Below, one piece after another: positions 15,111 through 23,429 of a DNA stretch of 27,955 bases. The notes under the pieces were generated by a model, which did no database searches, had not been told where the DNA came from, and saw nothing but the letters and a program-made list of their open reading frames with translations. The position numbers and the translations under genes are program-made. How positions within the stretch are numbered: position 1 is the stretch's first letter; each line of letters begins with the position of its first letter. Location of the stretch: the NCBI GenBank assembly GCA_900771195.1, contig CAAGMZ010000032.1, forward strand, positions 1 to 27,955, written 5' to 3'. This DNA is from Lachnospiraceae bacterium. GTDB lineage: Bacteria; Bacillota; Clostridia; Lachnospirales; Lachnospiraceae.

Positions 15111-16267
15111 TGGAAGCATATCTTGACAATTCAGCAACCACAAAAGTGGATGATGAAGTGGCAGAACTTATCTGTAAAGTAATGACAGAGGACTACGGCA
15201 ACCCTTCGTCAATGCATAATAAGGGCGTTGCTGCGGAAAAATATATACGTCATGCAAAGGAGGCTTTTGCGGGTATTCTCAAGGTATCCGAAAAGGAAAT
15301 ATTTTTTACCTCAGGCGGTACGGAATCGGATAATACGGCTGTTATCGGAGCAGCGATGGCGAACTGCAGGCGCGGGAAGCACATAATAACCACAGCCATA
15401 GAACATCCCGCAATCCATGAAGCATTCAGATTCTTAGAGAGCCGCGGCTTTGAGGCAACATATCTTCCCGTGGACAGTAACGGACATGTAAATCCAAAAG
15501 AGCTTAAGAGTGCGCTCAGGGATGATACGATTCTTGTGTCCGTAATGTACGTAAATAACGAAATCGGCGCTGTTGAACCGATAGCAGAGCTTGGAAAGAT
15601 TATAAAAGATTTCAATAAGGACATAGTATTTCATGCGGATGCGGTGCAGGCCTTCGGCAAATACAGGATATATCCGAAAAGAGAGAACATTGACCTGCTC
15701 TCAATAAGCAGTCATAAGATACACGGCCCCAAGGGAACCGGAGTCCTATACATAAAGGACAAAACAAAAATCAGTCCGATAACCTTCGGCGGCGGGCAGC
15801 AGAAGGGCATGCGGTCCGGAACCGAAAATGTTCCCGGAATAGCAGGAATGGCTTTGGCAGCAGAAAAGCTTTACAGGAATTTTGACAGTGACATTGAAAA
15901 GATGTATGGGCTTAAGGAATATTTTGTCAATGAAATGAAGCAGACAGAGGGCGCAACGGTAAACGGTCTTACGGGACGTGATTCGGCTCCGCATGTGGTA
16001 AGCGTAAGCTTTGACGGAATCACAAAGAGCGAAGTGCTTTTACATGCTCTTGAGGACAGAGGGATATATGTATCGTCCGGCTCGGCATGTGCTTCCAATA
16101 AGCCTGCACTCAGCGAAACACTGAAGGCAATCGGCGTAAAGCCGGAGCTTCTTTCATCAACGATAAGATTCAGTTTTTCCGTAAATACGACAATGGAAGA
16201 GCTTGAATACACGGTTTCGGCAGTCAGGGAGCTGCTGCCGGTTCTTAGAAAATACAGACCAAGGTAA
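15110..16267 (+). CDS. Cysteine desulfurase, NifS/IscS type
   Basis: A protein of 385 residues, a PLP enzyme that takes sulfur from cysteine as a persulfide. Seen: AYLDNSATTK at the start, TSGGTESDN, IEHPA, HADAVQAFGK, the PLP lysine K203 in SSHKIHGPKG, and the sulfur-carrying C327 in SSGSACAS. It overlaps rsmE by one base and lies 11 bases before thiI. A desulfurase next to thiI is a common Firmicutes arrangement (NifZ-ThiI in B. subtilis), so it is most likely the dedicated sulfur donor for tRNA 4-thiouridine rather than the main Fe-S desulfurase. Confidence 0.9.
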   Translation: MEAYLDNSATTKVDDEVAELICKVMTEDYGNPSSMHNKGVAAEKYIRHAKEAFAGILKVSEKEIFFTSGGTESDNTAVIGAAMANCRRGKHIITTAIEHPAIHEAFRFLESRGFEATYLPVDSNGHVNPKELKSALRDDTILVSVMYVNNEIGAVEPIAELGKIIKDFNKDIVFHADAVQAFGKYRIYPKRENIDLLSISSHKIHGPKGTGVLYIKDKTKISPITFGGGQQKGMRSGTENVPGIAGMALAAEKLYRNFDSDIEKMYGLKEYFVNEMKQTEGATVNGLTGRDSAPHVVSVSFDGITKSEVLLHALEDRGIYVSSGSACASNKPALSETLKAIGVKPELLSSTIRFSFSVNTTMEELEYTVSAVRELLPVLRKYRPR

Positions 16268-16278
16268 TCGGAGGAAAT

Positions 16279-17460
16279 ATGTACAAGGCATTTTTAATCA
16301 AGTACGGGGAAATCGGGACAAAGGGAAATAACAGGTATATTTTTGAGGATGCATTATGCAGACAGATTAAGCGCAGCCTTAAAAAAGTCGAGGGCGAGTT
16401 TGAGGTAACCAAAGAACAGGGCAGAATATATGTAGAGAGTGTCGGTGACAGCTTTGATTATGACGAGACTGTGGCTTCACTCAAGAGGGTATTCGGAATT
16501 CTCTGGATATGTCCCATGGTGCAGATAGAAGACAACGGATTTGATGACCTCGCAGAGAAAACAACAGAGTATATCCGTGATGTTTACGGTGACCGCAGCT
16601 TTACATTTAAAGTAAAGGCAAGAAGGGCGCGCAAAAATTATCCGCTTGATTCAATGGAAATAAATATGAATCTCGGAGAAAAAATCCTTGATGCTTTTCC
16701 CGGACTCACAGTGGATGTGCATGACCCTGATGTGGAGATTAATGTGGAGATAAGGAACCATATTAATATTTATTCGGAGTTCATACCGGGTCCCGGAGGG
16801 ATGCCTGTGGGAACCAACGGAAAAGCCACGCTTCTTTTATCCGGGGGGATTGACAGCCCTGTGGCAGGATATATGACAGCAAAGAGAGGAGTTATACTTG
16901 ATGCTGTTTATTTCCATGCGCCTCCGTACACAAGCGAGAGAGCAAAACAGAAGGTGGTTGACCTTGCAAAGCTGGTGGCACAGTATTCCGGTCCCATAAA
17001 CCTTCATGTCGTAAATTTCACAGACATACAGCTTTATATCTATGATAAGTGCCCGCATGACGAGCTTACGATTATAATGAGAAGATATATGATGAGAATT
17101 GCAGAGCATTTTGCAATGGAGGAGGATTCTCTGGGACTTATTACCGGTGAGAGCATAGGTCAGGTTGCAAGCCAGACAATGCATTCTCTGGCATGCACCA
17201 ACGAAGTGTGCACGCTTCCTGTTCTCAGGCCGCTTATTGGCTTCGACAAGCAGGAGATAATCAATATTTCTGAGAAAATCGGAACATATGAGACATCCAT
17301 TCTGCCTTTTGAGGACTGCTGTACGATATTTGTGGCAAAGCATCCTGTAACCAAGCCCAATCTTAAAGTCATAAAGCGTTCAGAGACAAAGCTTGCGGAA
17401 AAAATAGATGAGCTTGTACAGACAGCCATAGACACTACAGAGAACATCTGGATTGAGTAG
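16279..17460 (+). CDS. thiI: tRNA 4-thiouridine synthase ThiI
   Basis: A protein of 393 residues: N-terminal ferredoxin-like domain with LIKYGEIGTKGNNRYIFE, a THUMP domain (about 60-165), then a PP-loop adenylation domain with SGGIDSP (188-194). Cys residues 347-348 (EDCCTIF) occupy the position of a conserved cysteine region. It ends without the rhodanese domain found in E. coli ThiI, which is normal for Gram-positive enzymes. ThiI adenylates and thiolates U8 of tRNA using persulfide from the desulfurase immediately upstream. GGAGG is 8 bases before the ATG. Confidence 0.95.
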   Translation: MYKAFLIKYGEIGTKGNNRYIFEDALCRQIKRSLKKVEGEFEVTKEQGRIYVESVGDSFDYDETVASLKRVFGILWICPMVQIEDNGFDDLAEKTTEYIRDVYGDRSFTFKVKARRARKNYPLDSMEINMNLGEKILDAFPGLTVDVHDPDVEINVEIRNHINIYSEFIPGPGGMPVGTNGKATLLLSGGIDSPVAGYMTAKRGVILDAVYFHAPPYTSERAKQKVVDLAKLVAQYSGPINLHVVNFTDIQLYIYDKCPHDELTIIMRRYMMRIAEHFAMEEDSLGLITGESIGQVASQTMHSLACTNEVCTLPVLRPLIGFDKQEIINISEKIGTYETSILPFEDCCTIFVAKHPVTKPNLKVIKRSETKLAEKIDELVQTAIDTTENIWIE

Positions 17461-17475
17461 TAGAATATCAGGACA

Positions 17476-17504
17476 GAAAAAGAGTTCCGCATCTGCGGAA
17501 CTCT
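17476..17504 (-). terminator. Terminator of the HPr-like gene
   Basis: A perfect 10-bp stem (AGAGTTCCGC with GCGGAACTCT) and a 4-nt loop at 17481-17504. On the reverse strand it is followed by TTTTT, so it terminates the HPr-like transcript. On the forward strand the tail is not T-rich, so thiI termination here would be weak. Confidence 0.85.
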
Positions 17505-17531
17505 GTAAACTGCCTTATTAAAGGAACCCTG

Positions 17532-17756
17532 CTAAATTATGTAGGGCTTGAGAGCTTCGAGAATCTTAGCATCCTCATCATGAATATTCAATGTGATGGG
17601 CTTTGAAAGATCAAGGCTGAAGATTCCCATGATTGACTTGGCATCGATTACGTATCTTCCTGATACGAGATCGAAATCACTGTCGAATTTAGCAACCTCA
17701 TTAACGAATGACTTAACCTTATCAATTGAGTTTAAAGAAACCTGAACTGACTTCAT
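17532..17756 (-). CDS. HPr-like protein lacking the catalytic histidine
   Basis: A protein of 74 residues. The segment AKSIMGIFSLDL (39-50) matches the HPr region around regulatory Ser46 (KSIMGVMSLG), and the length and C-terminus fit a short HPr fold. The active-site loop that should read GIHARPA is replaced by a sequence around NSIDKVKSF, with no histidine at the equivalent place; the only His is at about residue 59. It therefore should not carry phosphate in the PTS relay, but the serine counterpart (S41) remains. The start is well supported by GGAGG on the reverse strand. It is a single-gene unit with its own promoter and terminator, opposite in direction to both neighbours. Confidence 0.85.
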   Translation of the reverse strand: MKSVQVSLNSIDKVKSFVNEVAKFDSDFDLVSGRYVIDAKSIMGIFSLDLSKPITLNIHDEDAKILEALKPYII

Positions 17757-17797
17757 AGTGTATTACCTCCTCAACAATTAACATTTTTTACAGTAAC

Positions 17798-17826
17798 ATA
17801 CTACTATCAAAATAATGCCATGTCAA
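17798..17826 (-). promoter_or_regulatory. Promoter of the HPr-like gene
   Basis: On the reverse strand: perfect TTGACA (17826-17821), an exact 17-nt spacer, then TAGTAT (17803-17798). The predicted start is near 17790, giving a leader of about 35 bases. This is one of the two best consensus promoters in the window. Confidence 0.75.
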
Positions 17827-17876
17827 TATTCTAATTGCACAAATAAAGAACAAAAAAATAGGAGAATTGCGAAATA

Positions 17877-19235
17877 ATGAGTACATGTGCTTTGCACAAT
17901 CTTGGCTGCAAGGTCAATTCTTACGAAACCCAGGCCATGCAGAAGATGATGGAAGAAGCAGGTTATACAATAATTCCGTTTGGAGAAGAGCCTGCAGATA
18001 TTTATATCATAAATACATGCAGTGTCACCAATATTGCTGACAGAAAATCAAGGCAGATGATTCATAAGGCAAGAAAACTTAATCCTGATGCCGTGATAGT
18101 GGCAACGGGCTGTTATGTTGAGTCAGCCGGAGCGGAAATTGATAAAGATGTTGACGTGATAATCGGTAACAATGAAAAAAGCAGGCTGCGCGGAATCATT
18201 GATGATTATTTGGAAAACAGAAAGCGCGGCCGGCTTCCGGATATAAGCAGCGAGCCTGATTTTGACGAGATGGAGCTTTTGGGTGACAGTGATGACTGCT
18301 GGAAGGGTGCAGACAGTGATTCACATACAAGAGCCTATGTGAAGATTCAGGACGGATGCAACAGATTCTGCTCTTACTGCATAATTCCGTATGTGCGCGG
18401 CAGGATAAGAAGCCGCCGGGCAGATGATGCCATAAATGAAATCACGCATCTTGCAGCTGCCGGATGCCGGGAAGTGGTCCTTACGGGAATTCATCTTTCG
18501 TCATACGGACTTGACAAAGAATCAGACGGGACAACGCTCATAGAACTTGTTGAGAGAGCGGAACAGATTCAGGGAATAGAGAGAATAAGACTCGGCTCGC
18601 TGGAACCGCTTATCGTTACGGAAGAATTTGCCGCAAGGCTTGCGGCCTGCAAAAAGATTTGTCCGCACTTTCATCTTTCGCTTCAGAGCGGATGCGATGA
18701 AACGCTTAAACGCATGAACAGGCGTTACACAACACAGCAGTTTTATCAGGGAGTAGAAATCCTGAGGAAATATTTTGACAAGCCTGCCATTACAACCGAT
18801 GTTATTGTAGGTTTTCCGGGGGAGACACAGGAAGAATTTGCACAGACTGTGGAATTCCTCGAAAAAGTAAAATTTTATGAGCTTCATGTTTTTAAATACT
18901 CAAGAAGAAAGGGTACCGTTGCCGACAAAATGCCGGGGCAGCTTACTGAAAAGGAAAAAGCTGCAAGGAGCGATGTGCTGCTTGAACTTGATGACAGGCT
19001 TTCGGCAGATTACAGGCGTCGCTTCGTCGGAAGGAGGGTCAAGGTACTTACTGAAGAGAATATGACGGTTGACGGAATCACATATATGACAGGATTTACC
19101 GACACATATGTAAAGGTTGCCATAGAACAGAAAGCAGGGAATGAAATAACCTCTAACCGTCTGATTGATGTTATTGTGACGGATTATGATGAAAAAAAGA
19201 TGAAAGAAATGGTAATTGCAGTTGCCGAAAACTAA
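17877..19235 (+). CDS. mtaB: tRNA t6A37 methylthiotransferase MtaB
   Basis: A protein of 452 residues. The N-terminal UPF0004 domain contributes three cluster cysteines: C11 (LGCKVN), C48 (NTCSVTN) and C79 (TGCYVES). The radical-SAM motif is CNRFCSYC (C161, C165, C168). A TRAM domain ends the protein. The start sequence CALHNLGCKVNSYETQ is typical of MtaB rather than MiaB or RimO. MtaB adds the 2-methylthio group to t6A37 in tRNA reading ANN codons. The ribosome site GGAG is 12 bases from the ATG, rather far. No convincing promoter was seen in the 120 bases shared with the HPr-like gene. Confidence 0.9.
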   Translation: MSTCALHNLGCKVNSYETQAMQKMMEEAGYTIIPFGEEPADIYIINTCSVTNIADRKSRQMIHKARKLNPDAVIVATGCYVESAGAEIDKDVDVIIGNNEKSRLRGIIDDYLENRKRGRLPDISSEPDFDEMELLGDSDDCWKGADSDSHTRAYVKIQDGCNRFCSYCIIPYVRGRIRSRRADDAINEITHLAAAGCREVVLTGIHLSSYGLDKESDGTTLIELVERAEQIQGIERIRLGSLEPLIVTEEFAARLAACKKICPHFHLSLQSGCDETLKRMNRRYTTQQFYQGVEILRKYFDKPAITTDVIVGFPGETQEEFAQTVEFLEKVKFYELHVFKYSRRKGTVADKMPGQLTEKEKAARSDVLLELDDRLSADYRRRFVGRRVKVLTEENMTVDGITYMTGFTDTYVKVAIEQKAGNEITSNRLIDVIVTDYDEKKMKEMVIAVAEN

Positions 19236-19320
19236 AAAATGTATTATGATGTAAGCGAATGCGTGGCATCAGGCCGAGAGGCAGTATGATGTGATGAGGT
19301 TTTGAAAAGGACGTGAGGAA

Positions 19321-19581
19321 ATGCAGGAATTAAGCAGCACACAGTATTTTAAGGTGCAGTCTGAGAAGAGCATGCCGGTATCAGAGATACTCGAGCAGGT
19401 GTATAAGGCTCTGACGGACAAGGGATATAATGCTGTTAATCAGATTGTCGGATATATTATGTCGGGAGACCCTACCTATATAACCAGTTACAGGAACGCA
19501 AGGAGCCTGATTATGAAGGTCGAGCGTGATGAACTGGTAGAGGAGATGCTCAAGTATTATATTGAGTCCAGAAAGCTGTAG
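19321..19581 (+). CDS. ireB: IreB family regulatory phosphoprotein (UPF0297)
   Basis: A protein of 86 residues. The diagnostic stretch DKGYNAVNQIVGYIMSGDPT followed by ITSYRNARSLI is unmistakable for this family. In Enterococcus, IreB is phosphorylated on N-terminal threonines by the Ser/Thr kinase IreK and affects cephalosporin resistance. A threonine in the comparable region is T7 (SSTQYF). The gene order ireB-ruvX-DUF1292 is the standard one. The 85 bases upstream hold a TATTAT but no -35 box at a good distance, and no terminator. Confidence 0.9.
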   Translation: MQELSSTQYFKVQSEKSMPVSEILEQVYKALTDKGYNAVNQIVGYIMSGDPTYITSYRNARSLIMKVERDELVEEMLKYYIESRKL

Positions 19582-19582
19582 A

Positions 19583-20017
19583 ATGAGAATCATAGGACTT
19601 GATTACGGAAGCAGGACTGTAGGTGTGGCAGTAAGTGACGCACTTGGAATTACGGCGCAGGGAGTGGAGATAATACGCCGTAAGGAGGAAAATAAATTAC
19701 GACGCACACTTGCGCGTATTGAAGAGCTTGTTAAAGAGTATGAAGCCGGACTGATAGTTTTAGGGCTTCCTCTTAACATGGACGGAACAGCAGGAGAGCG
19801 TGTGGAGAAGACGCTTTTATTCAGGGATATGCTTGTGAGGCGGACAGGTCTTACCGTGGTAATGCAGGATGAGAGACTGACGACGGCAGAGGCGGATGAT
19901 GCCATGATTGAGGCAGGTCTTAACAGGCAGGAACGCAAAGAATATGTTGATATGATAGCTGCACAGCTTATTTTGCAGGACTATATGAATGATGTGGACC
20001 AAAAGCGTCAGCAGTAA
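19583..20017 (+). CDS. ruvX: Holliday junction resolvase-like RuvX/YqgF
   Basis: A protein of 144 residues with an RNase H-like fold: MRIIGLDYGSRTVGVAVSDA at the start, then IVLGLPLNMDGTAGER, and DERLTTAEADD near the end. The family is linked to 16S rRNA 5'-end maturation and, by fold, to junction resolution. ATG 19583 lies one base after the ireB stop, so translation is probably coupled; the ribosome site is weak. Confidence 0.9.
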   Translation: MRIIGLDYGSRTVGVAVSDALGITAQGVEIIRRKEENKLRRTLARIEELVKEYEAGLIVLGLPLNMDGTAGERVEKTLLFRDMLVRRTGLTVVMQDERLTTAEADDAMIEAGLNRQERKEYVDMIAAQLILQDYMNDVDQKRQQ

Positions 20018-20038
20018 ATGGTTAATGGAGATTAGTAT

Positions 20039-20293
20039 ATGGATAAGATTACAATTACAGCAGATGATGGTGAAAAAATAGAACTTTTTGTTATTGAACA
20101 GACAAAAGTAAACGGTTCGGATTATCTTCTTGTGACAGAATCACAGGATGAGGATGCAGAGGCATATATTTTAAAAGATACATCAACCAGGGATGCTTCA
20201 GAAGCCGTATATGAGTTCGTTGATGACGAGGACGAGCTTAATGCGGTTGCGGGAGTATTTTCCGAGATGATTGATGATATGGATATAATTTAG
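20039..20293 (+). CDS. DUF1292 protein (YrzB family)
   Basis: A protein of 84 residues, strongly acidic. The beta-rich core TADDGEKIELFVIEQTKVNG then YLLVTES matches DUF1292. The function is not known. Its place third after ireB and ruvX is conserved across Firmicutes. The stop codon overlaps the ribosome site of the RNase J gene. Confidence 0.85.
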   Translation: MDKITITADDGEKIELFVIEQTKVNGSDYLLVTESQDEDAEAYILKDTSTRDASEAVYEFVDDEDELNAVAGVFSEMIDDMDII

Positions 20294-20305
20294 GAGGAAT
20301 AAGTT

Positions 20306-21970
20306 TTGGTAAAAGAAAATAAGAGTCTCAAGATCATACCGCTCGGAGGTCTTGAGCAGATTGGCATGAACATGACTGCCTTCCAGTACGAAGACAGTAT
20401 TATTGTTGTGGACTGCGGTCTGTCATTTCCTGATGATGACATGCTCGGTATTGACCTTGTAATACCGGATGTGACATTTCTCAAGGACAATATTGACAAG
20501 GTCAAAGGATTTGTTGTAACCCACGGACATGAGGACCATATAGGAGCATTTCCGTATGTGATTAAAGAAGTAAATAAACCTATTTATGCGACAAAGCTCA
20601 CAATGGGAATAATAGAGACCAAATTCCGTGAGCATAATCTTCTCGGAACAACCAAGCGTAAAGTCGTCAATTACGGACAGAGCATTATACTTGACAAATT
20701 CAGGATAGAGTTTATAAGAACCAATCACAGTATTGCCGATTCGGCAGCGCTGGCAATTCATACGCCTGCCGGTATTGTTGTGCACACAGGAGACTTCAAG
20801 GTTGATTATACGCCCGTATTTGGCGAGCCCATTGACCTTCAGAGGTTTGGTGAGCTTGGAAAGAAGGGGGTTCTTGCAGTTCTCTGCGACAGCACCAATA
20901 TAATGCGTCCCGGCTATACAATGTCCGAGAAGACAGTGGGTAAGACATTTGAGACTATTTTTGATGACAATCCCAAGAGCAGGATTATCGTGGCAACATT
21001 TGCGTCCAATGTGGACAGAGTGCAGCAGATAGTGAACGCAGCATGCTCACACGGGCGAAAGGTAGCAATAGAAGGACGCAGCATGGTCAATATAATGAAT
21101 GTGGCATCCGAACTGGGATATATCAAGATTCCTGACGGAACACTCATTGATACTGAAGAAATCAAAAAGTATCCGGATGACCAGGTGACCATAATAACTA
21201 CCGGAAGCCAGGGCGAATCCATGGCGGCTCTTTCAAGAATGGCAGCCAATATCCACAAGAAAGTAACCATAAAACCGGGTGACGTTGTAATTGTAAGTGC
21301 TACGCCTATTCCGGGTAATGAGAAGTCTGTGGCGAGGGTGATTAATGAGCTTTCAATGAAGGGCGCAAAGGTTATTTTCCAGGATACACATGTATCGGGA
21401 CATGCTTCACAGGAAGAAATAAAGCTGATTTATTCGATACTCAAGCCTCAATATGCAATTCCTGTGCATGGCGAGTACAGACACCTTGTAAAACATGCAG
21501 AGCTTGCGGAGAGCATGGGAATACCCAAGGACAATATCTTTATACTTTCTTCGGGAGATGTGCTGGAGCTTTCAGAGGAAAAAGCCGGAGTGACGGGAAC
21601 CGTTCCTGCGGGAAGCCTGATGGTTGACGGTCTGGGTGTCGGAGATGTTGGAAACATAGTGCTCCGCGACAGGCAGACATTGGCAGACAATGGTATAATA
21701 ATAGTGGTGCTTGCTCTTGACAGATATAATAACCAGCTTCTCTCCGGTCCGGACATAGTTACAAGAGGATTTGTGTACGTGAGGGAATCAGAGACTCTTA
21801 TAGATGATGCCACATCCGTGGTATATGAGGAAGTCATGAAGTGTCTGGATAAGAATATTTCAGACTGGGCCAAAATAAAATCCGTAATCAAGGACAGCCT
21901 CAGTGAATACATCTGGAAAAAGATGAAGAGAACTCCTATGATACTGCCCATAATTATGGAAATTTCGTAA
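20306..21970 (+). CDS. rnj: Ribonuclease J
   Basis: A protein of 554 residues, the usual length of RNase J1. The metallo-beta-lactamase motif is HGHEDH (73-78), followed by the beta-CASP region (CDSTNIMRPGYT, ATPIPGNEKS, HVSGHA, PVHGEYRH). RNase J is a 5'-to-3' exonuclease and endonuclease that matures and degrades RNA. The start codon is TTG 20306, 8 bases after a strong GGAGG; no in-frame ATG fits. The YlbF-family gene follows 22 bases downstream. Confidence 0.95.
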   Translation: MVKENKSLKIIPLGGLEQIGMNMTAFQYEDSIIVVDCGLSFPDDDMLGIDLVIPDVTFLKDNIDKVKGFVVTHGHEDHIGAFPYVIKEVNKPIYATKLTMGIIETKFREHNLLGTTKRKVVNYGQSIILDKFRIEFIRTNHSIADSAALAIHTPAGIVVHTGDFKVDYTPVFGEPIDLQRFGELGKKGVLAVLCDSTNIMRPGYTMSEKTVGKTFETIFDDNPKSRIIVATFASNVDRVQQIVNAACSHGRKVAIEGRSMVNIMNVASELGYIKIPDGTLIDTEEIKKYPDDQVTIITTGSQGESMAALSRMAANIHKKVTIKPGDVVIVSATPIPGNEKSVARVINELSMKGAKVIFQDTHVSGHASQEEIKLIYSILKPQYAIPVHGEYRHLVKHAELAESMGIPKDNIFILSSGDVLELSEEKAGVTGTVPAGSLMVDGLGVGDVGNIVLRDRQTLADNGIIIVVLALDRYNNQLLSGPDIVTRGFVYVRESETLIDDATSVVYEEVMKCLDKNISDWAKIKSVIKDSLSEYIWKKMKRTPMILPIIMEIS

Positions 21971-21992
21971 TTCTTTTGACAAGAGGTAAAAT

Positions 21993-22355
21993 ATGGACGT
22001 AGTTCATGAAGAGGAACGGGAAACCGTAAGAATCGCAAAGGAACTGTCAAAGGCAGTGCTTGAAAGCGATGAGTACAGAAAGTACAGGGAATGCCTTGAA
22101 GAAATCAGGAAAGACAGCGGGCTTTATGACAAAGTGAACCATTTGCGTCGAAGCAATTTTGAAATGCAGAACGGCGAGGGAGGAAGACTGTCATATGAAG
22201 AGTATTCGGCATTGGCAGAAGAATCAATGACGCTCAGACAGAGTACGGTCGTGAGTGAATTTCTTGATGCCGAGGTAGGTCTTGGAAGACTTGTTCAGGA
22301 GATAGTTAACATAGTTGTCGGAAATATAGATTTTGACAATGAGTTTTTGAACTGA
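21993..22355 (+). CDS. YlbF/YheA family protein
   Basis: A protein of 120 residues, mostly helical and charged. Its pattern (AKELSKAVLESDEYRKY early, then LYDKVNHLRRSNFEMQ, then LGRLVQEIVNIV) fits the Com_YlbF/YheA fold. In B. subtilis YlbF works with YmcA and YaaT to steer RNase Y. Here the gene sits behind RNase J, which hints at a link with RNA decay, but that is inference from position. It could also be the YheA/YmcA branch of the same fold. Confidence 0.7.
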   Translation: MDVVHEEERETVRIAKELSKAVLESDEYRKYRECLEEIRKDSGLYDKVNHLRRSNFEMQNGEGGRLSYEEYSALAEESMTLRQSTVVSEFLDAEVGLGRLVQEIVNIVVGNIDFDNEFLN

Positions 22356-22371
22356 CACCGGAGGTGCTTGT

Positions 22372-22755
22372 ATGGAAGGCAAAAAGCTTGCAGCAACCAT
22401 ATTGTCTGTTTCGTGTAAGACGCTTGTATTTGTGCTTTTTATAATGCTCCTGTATTTTGTGGGCAGAAATGCGTTTGATTTTGGGAGAGCAGTATTCAAT
22501 GAAAAATCAGCCACGGAAAAGTACAATGAAGTGAAAATTGAAGTTACAATTCCATATGGCTGCACCATGGACCAGGTAGGGGACATTCTTTTTAAGAATG
22601 GACTGATAACCGACAAGAAAGTGTTTAAGGTTCAGGCAAGGCTGTCATATTACTACGACAAAATAACACCGGGAACATATGAACTGAGCACAGCCATGAA
22701 ACCTTCAGAGATGCTGGCGGCCATGTATGTTCCGCCGGAAAAAGAGACCGAATGA
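22372..22755 (+). CDS. MltG N-terminal-like membrane protein, no catalytic domain
   Basis: A protein of 127 residues. A single membrane segment (about 15-35) is followed by an outer domain resembling the LysM-like N-terminal part of the MltG/YceG endolytic transglycosylase: VTIPYGCTMDQVGDILFKNG, then LITDKKVFKVQ, and GTYELSTAMKPSEMLAAM. It stops where the catalytic YceG domain would begin, and the next gene starts 19 bases later in another family, so this is a complete short protein rather than a frameshift. GGAGG precedes the ATG. It may bind MltG or peptidoglycan; the function is unknown. Confidence 0.75.
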   Translation: MEGKKLAATILSVSCKTLVFVLFIMLLYFVGRNAFDFGRAVFNEKSATEKYNEVKIEVTIPYGCTMDQVGDILFKNGLITDKKVFKVQARLSYYYDKITPGTYELSTAMKPSEMLAAMYVPPEKETE

Positions 22756-22774
22756 GACCGGGCAGGGTGATTAA

Positions 22775-23425
22775 ATGCAGGATATAACCAATGAAAGGGT
22801 TACGTCATTCATTAATTCTTTTGCAATGGATGACAGCCCCATTTGCATGACAATAGAAAAAGAGGCGCGGGAGGCTAAAGTTCCGGTCATCCGTAAAGAG
22901 ATGGGAACTTTCCTGAAAACGCTGCTTGCCATCATCAGGCCGGAGAATATACTTGAAATCGGAACGGCGGTAGGCTACTCATCAATTCTCATGAGCGAGA
23001 ATATAAGTGATTCTGCGAAAATAACTACCATTGAGAACTATGATAAAAGAATTCCGGTTGCAAGGGACAATATTAAACGTGCCGGCAAAGAAAATGTGAT
23101 AACGCTTCTGGAGGGCGATGCAGTTACATTGCTTAAGGAGCTTTCGGGACCGTATGATTTTATTTTTCTTGATGCGGCCAAGGCACAGTATATTACCATA
23201 CTTCCCGATATAGTGAGACTGCTTGGAAAGCACGGAGTGCTTGTTACCGATAATGTCCTTCAGGAAGGGGATATAACAGAGTCGAGATTTGGAGTTACAA
23301 GGCGCAACAGGACAATATATGAGCGTATGAGGGAGTTTATCTATCAGGTGACTCACAGCGATGAGCTTACCACATCAATCATCCCTATAGGCGATGGCAT
23401 CACGCTGAGTGTTAAAAAGGATTGA
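22775..23425 (+). CDS. trmR: tRNA 5-hydroxyuridine methyltransferase TrmR (YrrM)
   Basis: A protein of 216 residues of the class I O-methyltransferase 3 family. It shows EIGTAVGYSS (SAM motif I), FIFLDAAKAQY and TDNVLQEGD. In B. subtilis TrmR methylates 5-hydroxyuridine at tRNA position 34 to 5-methoxyuridine, and trmR lies beside the U32 genes trhP1 and trhP2 (yrrM-yrrN-yrrO). Here one U32 gene starts 4 bases after the stop, which supports this assignment over a catechol O-methyltransferase-like role. Confidence 0.85.
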   Translation: MQDITNERVTSFINSFAMDDSPICMTIEKEAREAKVPVIRKEMGTFLKTLLAIIRPENILEIGTAVGYSSILMSENISDSAKITTIENYDKRIPVARDNIKRAGKENVITLLEGDAVTLLKELSGPYDFIFLDAAKAQYITILPDIVRLLGKHGVLVTDNVLQEGDITESRFGVTRRNRTIYERMREFIYQVTHSDELTTSIIPIGDGITLSVKKD

Positions 23426-23429
23426 CAAT

